Shown: positions 1 through 5,268 of the stretch, in pieces
How the letters are laid out: each line of letters begins with the position of its first letter
Position numbering within the stretch: position 1 is the stretch's first letter
NCBI GenBank assembly: GCA_029051835.1
Contig: JAIDKJ010000309.1
Span: 1-5,742, forward strand
Length of the DNA stretch: 5,742 bases
Reading direction: 5' to 3'
Source of the DNA: Paramuribaculum sp.
GTDB taxonomy: Bacteria > Bacteroidota > Bacteroidia > Bacteroidales > Muribaculaceae
Translations under genes and position numbers: made by a program
The notes under the pieces: generated by a model
Databases searched by the model: none
Told to the model about the DNA's origin: nothing
Seen by the model: only the letters and a program-made list of their open reading frames with translations

Positions 1-1561
1 ACTCCTTGTTGAGCTGCGCGATATTGTCTGCCATGATCTGCTTCAGTTCGTCGGCTCCGGTGTGGTGCTGTGTCAGCAGGTCAAGATCGGGGTGTATGAG
101 CGCCAGAAGCCGTCCGCCATCGTCGATCACCACCGACTCGCTGACGAAGAGCATATTGTTGAGCTTCTGCTCTATCTCTTCGGGATAGATGTTCTGACCC
201 GACGGACCGAGTATCATATTTTTGTCGCGGCCACGCAGATAGACGAAGTTGTCGCTGTCGATGCAGCCTATGTCGCCTGTGGTCATCCATCCGTCAGGAC
301 CGAAGGCCTGCGCGGTGGCTTCCTCGTTCTTATAATATCCGAGCATCACGTTGGCTCCCTTCACCCAGATGACACCGGGCACACTGGCGCCGTCGGGCGA
401 ATCTACGCGAGCCTCCATGCGGTCGACCACGCGTCCGCATGATCCGGGCCTCGCCTCCCGCCAGGGAGCATAGCTGATCAGCGGCCCGCATTCGGTCATG
501 CCGTAGCCCACGGTGAAGGGGAACTCTATGCGGCGCAGGAATTCCTCCACATCCTTGTTGAGCGCCGCGCCGCCGATGATAAGCTCCACGACATTGCCGC
601 CGAAAGTGTCGGTCAGCCGGTCCTTGATTTTCGCAAGCAGACGGTTGTCGACAAACGGCACATGCATCAGCAGCTTCATCATGGGCTTCTCAAGCAGCGG
701 GAACACCTTGGTCTTGATGATCTTCTCTATGATGAGCGGCACCGATACGATCATCTTGGGACGGACGGCGGCAAACGCCTCCATGATGACACGCGGCGAG
801 GGGGTGCGCGTCAGATAGTGGATATGACACCCCTTGACGAACGGATGGAGCAGGTCGATGGTAAGGCCATACATGTGGGCAAGCGGGAGCATACACACTA
901 TGCCGTCGCCGGCCTCCAGAAAGTCGAGCCGGTCGATTGTGAACTCCACATTGCTCCAGAGCGAGCGTTCGGGGAGCATCACTCCCTTCGAGAAGCCGGT
1001 AGAGCCGGATGTGTAGTTGATCAGCACCAGATCGTCGGGTCGTGTCAGCGCCACGGTAAAGTCGTCGGCACTGAACCGCTCGGGATATTTCTCGCCGAAG
1101 ATGCGGTTGAGATTGGCACGAGCGAGAGTAAGCGCCTGCGAACGCGACATCAGCAGCGAATAGTCGTTGATGGCTATCACGCCAAGCACACCCTCCATGC
1201 AGTCGGAGTCGAGATTTTCCCACACAGCAGTGTCGGCAAAGAAGAGTTTCGACTCGCTGTGGCTGACGAGATGGTGAATATTGTCGGGCTTGAACTCATT
1301 GAGTATCGGCACTACTACGGCTCCGTAGGTGATGACCGAAAGAAAAGCCACGGCCCACTGGGAGCTGTTGCGTCCGCAGAGAGCGATACGGTCGCCGGGA
1401 TTGACTCCCGCCTGAGCGAAGAGCAGATGAAGCTTTGCAATCTTGCGGGCCACGTCCTTGTACTGGAACGAAACCCCGTTGAAATCGGTCAGCGCGAGCT
1501 GTTCCCAGTTGTCGCGCACCGACTGCAGGATATAAGCATTGAGAGAGTCCTGATGTTGCAT
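1..1561 (-). CDS. AMP-dependent long-chain fatty acid-CoA synthetase (3' end cut by window edge)
   Basis: ANL-superfamily adenylating enzyme that activates fatty acids to acyl-AMP and then acyl-CoA in the cytoplasm or at the inner membrane face. The 520 visible residues carry the family motifs in order: P-loop YTSGSTGFSKG (183-193), YGMTE (353-357), TTGD with Asp430 (427-430), and the GRDKNM hinge region (444-449) followed by GQNIYPEEIE (455-464). Bacteroidales relatives are about 550 residues as I recall them, so roughly 30 C-terminal residues, including the expected catalytic lysine, lie outside the window. The ATG at 1561 is chosen because it is the first ATG, matches the family N-terminus (MQHxDSLN) and lies about 45 nt below a good promoter. 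Upstream sequence is A/T-rich without a Shine-Dalgarno site. Nothing suggests a frameshift. Substrate chain length cannot be read from the sequence. An acyl-ACP or other carboxylate ligase is possible but less likely. Confidence 0.93.
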   Translation of the reverse strand, partial: MQHQDSLNAYILQSVRDNWEQLALTDFNGVSFQYKDVARKIAKLHLLFAQAGVNPGDRIALCGRNSSQWAVAFLSVITYGAVVVPILNEFKPDNIHHLVSHSESKLFFADTAVWENLDSDCMEGVLGVIAINDYSLLMSRSQALTLARANLNRIFGEKYPERFSADDFTVALTRPDDLVLINYTSGSTGFSKGVMLPERSLWSNVEFTIDRLDFLEAGDGIVCMLPLAHMYGLTIDLLHPFVKGCHIHYLTRTPSPRVIMEAFAAVRPKMIVSVPLIIEKIIKTKVFPLLEKPMMKLLMHVPFVDNRLLAKIKDRLTDTFGGNVVELIIGGAALNKDVEEFLRRIEFPFTVGYGMTECGPLISYAPWREARPGSCGRVVDRMEARVDSPDGASVPGVIWVKGANVMLGYYKNEEATAQAFGPDGWMTTGDIGCIDSDNFVYLRGRDKNMILGPSGQNIYPEEIEQKLNNMLFVSESVVIDDGGRLLALIHPDLDLLTQHHTGADELKQIMADNIAQLNKE

Positions 1562-1612
1562 ATCTATACGATAATTAGTAGTATATACGTTGTTTATGAC
1601 ATGATGTGGCTG

Positions 1613-1644
1613 CAAAGATAGTCGTTTTGCGCTTTTTGCTGAAA
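1613..1644 (-). promoter_or_regulatory. Bacteroidota-type promoter of the acyl-CoA synthetase gene
   Basis: On the minus strand TATCTTTG (1620-1613) matches the TAnnTTTG -7 consensus fully. Exactly 20 nt upstream lies TTTC (1644-1641), one mismatch from the TTTG -33 element. Transcription would start near 1606, giving a leader of about 45 nt before the ATG at 1561. The position in an intergenic gap, facing the gene, supports the call. Confidence 0.7.
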
Positions 1645-1716
1645 TTATCGCCAGAATAATCGATGCATACAAACGATAAAAAAATGTAACAAGGATATAA
1701 GCGAACAATAATAGTC

Positions 1717-1750
1717 GCGGCGCCCTCGGGCACAAGCCCACGGACGCCGC
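1717..1750 (-). terminator. Hairpin downstream of the sialidase gene, probable terminator
   Basis: An inverted repeat starts about 25 nt past the sialidase stop codon. The outer arms GCGGCG/CGCCGC pair perfectly (1717-1722 with 1745-1750). The inner arms GGGC/GCCC (1728-1731 with 1736-1739) close an ACAA/TTGT loop, with a few mismatches between the two stems. Read on the minus strand it is followed by GACTATTATTGTTC, which is T-rich but not a clean U-run, so termination efficiency is uncertain. It separates the sialidase from the acyl-CoA synthetase promoter. Confidence 0.5.
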
Positions 1751-1775
1751 AGAGCAATATCGGTCGGGTATGGGG

Positions 1776-2936
1776 TTATTTCTTCTTGGCGGGGGCCATG
1801 ATGACCTCGATCGGAAGTTTTGTGAACCAGATGTTGTAGCTGTAGTGGTTGTTGGCGGTTTCTTCGATCAGGATGCCGATGCTTCCGTCGGGGAGCACTG
1901 TCATCGACGAATAGGCCGAGGGGAGGGTGACAACGGTCTTTTTGACGGGCCATGTCTTGCCGCCGTCGGCGCTGACGTAGATGGCCACGTTGTTGCGTCC
2001 TTTAGGATCGCCGGGAAGCGACTGGAGGAGGAGCTGCTTGCCGTTGTAGTCGTAGGTGATGATATCGCCGTTGCAGCGCGGGTCGGGCAGTCCTTCGATG
2101 GGATAGGGATCGCTCCATGTTTCGCCGTTGTCGTGGGAGTAGGAGAATTTGCGGAGCGAGCCGCGGCGGTTGCGGATGCTCATGATGACTGTGCCGTCGG
2201 CAAGCTGGACGATCTTCGACTCGTCGCCGTCGGTCGTGGCGGGGTTCTTGCTGACTTTCCATGTCTTGCCGAGGTCGTCGGTGTAGATGGCGTAGACCTT
2301 GAAGTCGGGGTTGCCGTCCTCACGCACTACGAGGGGGAACATTATGCGGCCGTTGGCAAGCTGGGTGGCGCGGCCCGACGATGCGAACGCGCTGGTGCAT
2401 TTGATGGGCTGCTTGCCGTTGGGGTCGGTGGTGAGTATCTGCGGGTTGATGTCGGTCATCTTGCCCCATGTCTTGCCGTTGTCCTTGCTGACGCAGAAGC
2501 TGATGTGACCCGGCTCTTTCTGCCAGAGGCCATTGCCGTGGGTGAAGATGCAGAAGATCTGTCCGGTCTTCTCGTCGACCACGAGCGCCGGGTCGCCGCA
2601 ACCGCCTATCTCATCGTGGGCTGCAACGACCACATAGGGGCTCCATGTGCGTCCGCCGTCGGTGCTGCGACGGCTCACCACGTCGATTTTTGCAGGCAGG
2701 TCGCCGTTGTGTTCTATGCGTTTGTCGGCCACGGTCACTATCGAGCCGTCCTTGGCCGTGACTATCGCAGGGATACGGTAGAATTTAGAGTCGAAGTCAC
2801 CCGGGCAATAAACGAGCGAACGCTCCACTCCGTCGGCCCAGGTTTCGTTATGCACTTGCTGTGCGGACGCATAGCTTCCGCCCGCCACTGTAAGCACCAG
2901 GGCCGCAGCGCCCGTCATGATGGCTTTTCTAATCAT
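1776..2936 (-). CDS. nanH: Secreted exo-alpha-sialidase (neuraminidase), GH33 family
   Basis: Hydrolyses terminal sialic acids from glycoconjugates; a gut bacterium would use it on mucin or host glycans. The 386-residue protein has a signal peptide (charged MIRK start, hydrophobic 8-20, likely SPase I cleavage after ASA at 23-25) and no lipobox, so it is probably periplasmic or released. The six-bladed propeller shows YRIP (53-56, Arg54) and Asp boxes STDGGRTW (91-98), SKDNGKTW (150-157), SHDNGETW (267-274) and SADGGKTW (322-329), plus a degenerate one at 219-226. Aligning from memory with the Micromonospora enzyme gives an arginine triad Arg54/Arg255/Arg314, acid/base Asp79, and nucleophile pair Tyr342 with Glu239. 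No separate carbohydrate-binding domain is present, unlike larger Bacteroides sialidases. The ATG at 2936 is chosen because the signal peptide begins there; an in-frame TTG at 3053 is part of the promoter. It has its own promoter, and no nan catabolic genes are visible. Trans-sialidase activity cannot be excluded. Confidence 0.93.
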   Translation of the reverse strand: MIRKAIMTGAAALVLTVAGGSYASAQQVHNETWADGVERSLVYCPGDFDSKFYRIPAIVTAKDGSIVTVADKRIEHNGDLPAKIDVVSRRSTDGGRTWSPYVVVAAHDEIGGCGDPALVVDEKTGQIFCIFTHGNGLWQKEPGHISFCVSKDNGKTWGKMTDINPQILTTDPNGKQPIKCTSAFASSGRATQLANGRIMFPLVVREDGNPDFKVYAIYTDDLGKTWKVSKNPATTDGDESKIVQLADGTVIMSIRNRRGSLRKFSYSHDNGETWSDPYPIEGLPDPRCNGDIITYDYNGKQLLLQSLPGDPKGRNNVAIYVSADGGKTWPVKKTVVTLPSAYSSMTVLPDGSIGILIEETANNHYSYNIWFTKLPIEVIMAPAKKK

Positions 2937-2984
2937 GTTGTCAGTAGATTTTGGGGTAAATTGGTTTAAGGATTCTGTAGAAGG

Positions 2985-3012
2985 GGCGGGCACAGCCTGT
3001 GGCGCGCCCGCC
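2985..3012 (-). promoter_or_regulatory. GC-rich hairpin in the sialidase mRNA leader
   Basis: Arms GGCGGGC (2985-2991) and GCCCGCC (3006-3012) are perfectly complementary over 7 bp. Between them CACA/TGTG can form an inner stem, leaving a small bulge. The predicted transcript starts near 3017, so the hairpin sits almost at the 5' end of a leader of about 80 nt and leaves the start-codon region single-stranded and A/T-rich. It could stabilise the mRNA or take part in control. I recognise no known riboswitch class. Confidence 0.45.
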
Positions 3013-3022
3013 GTCAATGGTG

Positions 3023-3053
3023 CAAATATAGCATTTTTCAGTGTAATACGCAA
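3023..3053 (-). promoter_or_regulatory. Bacteroidota-type promoter of the sialidase gene
   Basis: On the minus strand TATATTTG (3030-3023) is a perfect TAnnTTTG -7 element. TTG (3053-3051) lies 20 nt upstream and fits the -33 element. The promoter lies in the gap after the lipoprotein gene, so the sialidase can be transcribed on its own. Because the -33 TTG is in frame with the sialidase, ORF callers that allow TTG starts may wrongly place the gene start here. Confidence 0.78.
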
Positions 3054-3060
3054 CAGTCGG

Positions 3061-3086
3061 CCGGCATGACGACCGCCGCCTGCCGG
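3061..3086 (-). terminator. GC-rich inverted repeat after the lipoprotein gene, possible weak terminator
   Basis: CCGGCA (3061-3066) and TGCCGG (3081-3086) form a perfect 6-bp stem with a 14-nt loop immediately after the TGA of the lipoprotein gene. There is no T-tract behind it on the minus strand; the next sequence leads straight into the sialidase -33 element. It may slow or stop read-through or protect the mRNA 3' end, but this is only a structural suggestion. Confidence 0.3.
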
Positions 3087-4202
3087 TCAGTCGGGGAGGG
3101 AAAAGCGGAATATGCGGTAGCCTTCGGTCTCGCTGTCGACAATGGCATACATATCGGAATCGTCGGGTGTGACCGTGAAGCCGCCAATCTTCATCGGCAG
3201 ACGATATACACGGGTCAGGTTTCCGTCGAAGTCGTAGACGCGGACATCTGTGGAGAGAGACTCGTCGCCGTCGTTCTTTTTCCAGAAGTATGCGGAATGG
3301 TCGGCATAATTCATGCCGGAATAGATCACATAGACATGGCCGTCGGTCAGCACCGGATTACCGGCGAAATGCACCTTGCGCTCGGGTGCGATGTCAAATG
3401 TGCCATAACCGTCGCGGGTCACCCACTTGATGCCTCCCGGCTTTTCGCCGTAATTGACCTTGACGGCGACTGTATCGCCGTCGAGCGATCCGAAGCATAT
3501 CATGTCGTTGCTGCCAAACAGAGCTGCGAAATGCCGTCCGTCGGGACTTACTCCGCCGTTGGGCCGAAGAAAGTTGAACACTCCCCACTGCGGCATGTCG
3601 CCGAAACCGGAGATGTCGGGATATTGCGCGGCATAACGCTCGAGCGATCCGTCGGGACGGAGTATGGCTAAAAGGCCGTCGGAGGTGGCATTGCCGAGCA
3701 CTACGTGACCATCGGCCATGCGCAGTGCGAACGATGCCGGAGCCACGGTGTCGGAGCCGCATGCGGCGGCGTCGAATACGATCTTCCTGTCGATCTCAAG
3801 TCCGCTGCCGTCAATGCCACGAAGCATATCCACTGCATCTGCTGCACCGGTGCGGATCTGCACAGCCGACGCTGTGGCATCATAGCAGAGTCCTTCGACC
3901 ATCTGACGCTCTCCGGGTCCCTGCCCCACCCGCAGGCCGGAGGTGACGGAATCTCCTGTGAGCGAATATACATCTATCAGAGTCGAAGCCTGAGGGCTGT
4001 TGGCCACAACGAGGCGCTGTCCGTCGGTTGTCAGCGCATAAGGCATACGCAGCACGTCGTAAGGCACAGCGACCTCACTTTCGGTCAGCAACAATGTATC
4101 GGCCTGAACATCGCCGGACGAAGCCGATCCCGAACAGCTGCCGGCCGCCGCGACAAGAGCCAGCGACATCAGCACCCACGCTCCTCTCTTTACTTTTTCC
4201 AT
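3087..4202 (-). CDS. Predicted lipoprotein, TolB-like/six-bladed beta-propeller family
   Basis: Function unknown. The 371-residue protein starts with MEKVKRG and a hydrophobic stretch (8-20) ending in AAGSC, where Cys23 is a plausible lipidation site. The Ser/Gly/Ala tail behind it has no acidic surface-export signal, so I would place it on the periplasmic side, tentatively. The mature part has recurring beta-strand patterns with turns such as TTDGQRL (58-64), RPDGSL (182-187), SPDGRHF (219-225) and DFDGNL (324-329), as expected of a propeller. GQGPGE (93-98) is typical of Bacteroidota six-bladed propeller lipoproteins of the TolB_like (BF3222) type. The ATG at 4202 is preferred over the in-frame TTG at 4232 because it places the signal sequence at the N-terminus and the TTG lies in the terminator arm. 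The gene sits between the tRNA terminator and the sialidase promoter with no convincing promoter of its own. No catalytic motif is visible. The fold assignment is more secure than any role. Confidence 0.82.
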   Translation of the reverse strand: MEKVKRGAWVLMSLALVAAAGSCSGSASSGDVQADTLLLTESEVAVPYDVLRMPYALTTDGQRLVVANSPQASTLIDVYSLTGDSVTSGLRVGQGPGERQMVEGLCYDATASAVQIRTGAADAVDMLRGIDGSGLEIDRKIVFDAAACGSDTVAPASFALRMADGHVVLGNATSDGLLAILRPDGSLERYAAQYPDISGFGDMPQWGVFNFLRPNGGVSPDGRHFAALFGSNDMICFGSLDGDTVAVKVNYGEKPGGIKWVTRDGYGTFDIAPERKVHFAGNPVLTDGHVYVIYSGMNYADHSAYFWKKNDGDESLSTDVRVYDFDGNLTRVYRLPMKIGGFTVTPDDSDMYAIVDSETEGYRIFRFSLPD

Positions 4203-4216
4203 TGAGTATGTCTGAT

Positions 4217-4249
4217 TTAAGTTATAAAACAAAAGTCGGTTGAAAACAA
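4217..4249 (-). promoter_or_regulatory. Weak candidate promoter of the lipoprotein gene
   Basis: TTG (4249-4247) and TAACTTAA (4224-4217) resemble -33 and -7 elements, but the last two -7 bases do not fit and the gap is 22 nt rather than 20. The element overlaps the tRNA terminator hairpin and would leave a leader of only about 10 nt. I list it because no better promoter is visible above this gene. Confidence 0.2.
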
Positions 4250-4262
4250 TCAGCCGACTTTT
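4231..4262 (-). terminator. Intrinsic terminator of the tRNA-Gln transcript
   Basis: AAAAGTCGG (4231-4239) and CCGACTTTT (4254-4262) are perfect 9-bp inverted repeats around a 14-nt loop, beginning about 10 nt past the mature tRNA 3' end. On the minus strand the 3' arm ends in CTTTT and is followed by GTTTTAT, giving a good U-rich tail. The plus strand also ends in five T residues, so the hairpin could work in both directions, although no plus-strand gene is visible. Confidence 0.8.
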
Positions 4263-4272
4263 TGAAAGATTG

Positions 4273-4343
4273 TTGCCTTGGAGAGATTCGAACTCCCACA
4301 GGCGGAACCAGAATCCGACGTGCTGCCATTACACCACAAGGCA
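4273..4343 (-). tRNA. tRNA-Gln, anticodon CUG
   Basis: A 71-nt cloverleaf folds on the minus strand. The acceptor stem TGCCTTG/CAAGGCA pairs over 7 bp (4343-4337 with 4280-4274), with discriminator A at 4273. The short D stem is GTG/CAC around a TAATGGCAG loop. The anticodon loop TTCTGGT gives anticodon CTG, which reads CAG (Gln). The T arm is GGGAG-TTCGAAT-CTCTC with one G-U pair. The top pair of the anticodon stem appears to be a U-C mismatch and the variable loop is about 4 nt. CCA is not encoded and must be added after transcription. A strong promoter and a terminator flank the gene, making it an independent unit. Confidence 0.95.
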
Positions 4344-4397
4344 ATCTTTATGTCCTCACGATCGCTTCCCTTGCGGATTGCTCTCGTTTTACGGATG

Positions 4398-4429
4398 CAA
4401 AGTTAGGGAGTATTTGCGAAGCTTGCAAA
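4398..4429 (-). promoter_or_regulatory. Promoter of the tRNA-Gln gene
   Basis: The minus strand shows TTTG (4429-4426), a 20-nt gap and TAACTTTG (4405-4398), matching both the -33 and -7 Bacteroidota consensus elements. The start site would be near 4391, about 48 nt before the mature tRNA 5' end. A-rich runs lie immediately upstream and could act like an UP element, as expected for a stable-RNA gene. Confidence 0.82.
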
Positions 4430-4458
4430 TTTTTGAGCAATTTTTTTCGCAAAAATTT
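4412..4458. repeat. Two overlapping AT-rich dyads at the tRNA promoter
   Basis: Dyad one is ATTTGC (4412-4417) and GCAAAT (4425-4430) around GAAGCTT. It covers the -33 element and part of the promoter spacer. Dyad two is AAATTTTTG (4427-4435) and CAAAAATTT (4450-4458) around 14 nt that include a run of seven T. The second lies between the lpxA stop and the promoter and could form an A-U hairpin at the lpxA mRNA 3' end, but no U-tract follows on the minus strand. An UP-like or protein-binding role is possible; neither is proven. Confidence 0.45.
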
Positions 4459-4482
4459 TATTCCACCCTGACTTTCACGCCG

Positions 4483-5259
4483 TTAGACATATCCTTTTAT
4501 AATACCACGTTTGGAGTTGCGCACGAAAAGTATTATTTCGTCGCGCTCGGGGGTTGCGGGCAGCTCTGCCTCGATGCGCTCTACGGCGTCGGAATTGTTG
4601 AGTCCCGACAGATAGAGGTAGCGGTATATCTCCTGTATCTCACGGATGGTGTCGGAGGAGAATCCGCGTCGACGCAGGCCTATGGAGTTGACTCCGGCAA
4701 ACGATATAGGCTCGCGGGCGGCCTTCACGTAAGGGGGTATATCCTTATTGACAAGGGCTCCGCCCTGAAGCATCACATGCGGGCCGATATGGCAGAACTG
4801 GTGGACGAGAGCTCCGCCGCCGATGACGGCATAGTTGTCGACCTGCACCTCTCCGGCGAGCTGGGTGGCATTGCTCATCACCACATTGTCGCCCACGACA
4901 CAGTCGTGAGCCACGTGGCAGTAGGCCATGATCAGGCAGTTGCTGCCTACGACGGTGCGTCCGCGGGCGGCTGTGCCACGGTTGATGGTCACACACTCGC
5001 GCAGAGTGGTATTGTCGCCGATGATGGCCACGGTGTCCTCGCCGCGGAACTTGAGGTCCTGCGGCACGGCCGATACCACGGCGCCGGGGAATATGCGGCA
5101 GTTCTTGCCGATGCGCGCTCCCGACATGATGGTGACGTTGCTGCCGATGCGGGTGCCCTCGCCGATCTCCACGTTTTCCTCGATGGTGACAAACGGATCT
5201 ATCACCACGCTGGGATCGATCTTGGCGGCCGGATGTATATATGCAAGCGGTTGTTTCAT
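4483..5259 (-). CDS. lpxA: Acyl-ACP--UDP-N-acetylglucosamine O-acyltransferase LpxA
   Basis: Catalyses the first step of lipid A synthesis in the cytoplasm, moving an (R)-3-hydroxyacyl chain from ACP to the 3-OH of UDP-GlcNAc. The 258 residues match the usual length (E. coli 262). Residues 1 to about 185 show hexapeptide repeats of a left-handed beta-helix; the remainder is the helical C-terminal domain with the family signature NSIGLRRRGF (191-200). Aligning from memory with E. coli, catalytic His125 corresponds to His118 in HVAHDC (115-120), His122 to His115, and His160 to His153. E. coli His144 is Glu137 here (LAGEV). The chain-length position Gly173 corresponds to Gly166, compatible with long hydroxyacyl chains. 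The ATG at 5259 starts 9 nt after the lpxC-fabZ stop, so the two are almost certainly cotranscribed. The leader is A-rich without a Shine-Dalgarno site, normal for this phylum. Confidence 0.96.
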   Translation of the reverse strand: MKQPLAYIHPAAKIDPSVVIDPFVTIEENVEIGEGTRIGSNVTIMSGARIGKNCRIFPGAVVSAVPQDLKFRGEDTVAIIGDNTTLRECVTINRGTAARGRTVVGSNCLIMAYCHVAHDCVVGDNVVMSNATQLAGEVQVDNYAVIGGGALVHQFCHIGPHVMLQGGALVNKDIPPYVKAAREPISFAGVNSIGLRRRGFSSDTIREIQEIYRYLYLSGLNNSDAVERIEAELPATPERDEIILFVRNSKRGIIKGYV

Positions 5260-5268
5260 AGATTCAGT

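Noticed and set aside
662..1621. A 319-codon open frame on the plus strand, antisense to the acyl-CoA synthetase
   Set aside because: The minus strand has all the acyl-CoA synthetase motifs over the same bases. The plus translation resembles no family and ends in the intergenic region.
1575..1953. Two short minus-strand frames (1575-1757 and 1645-1953) near the sialidase 3' end
   Set aside because: They run through the terminator hairpin and the acyl-CoA synthetase promoter, or overlap the sialidase out of frame. Their translations look random.
1770..2969. A 399-codon open frame on the plus strand, antisense to the sialidase
   Set aside because: It mirrors the codon bias of the sialidase. 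The translation is rich in Val/Gly/Ala/Asp repeats with no recognisable domain, and the opposite strand encodes a complete enzyme with its promoter.
3066..4205. Two plus-strand open frames (3066-3671 and 3705-4205) opposite the lipoprotein gene
   Set aside because: Both lie inside the lipoprotein gene, have no family resemblance and no promoter or start-site support.
4203..4232. In-frame TTG at 4232 as the lipoprotein start
   Set aside because: It would add ten polar residues before the signal sequence and lies in the 3' arm of the tRNA terminator. The ATG at 4202 gives a normal lipoprotein signal.
4262..4471. A 69-codon plus-strand frame over the tRNA and its promoter
   Set aside because: It is antisense to a clear tRNA gene. 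The LGEIRTPTGG-like text is a typical false translation of antisense tRNA sequence.
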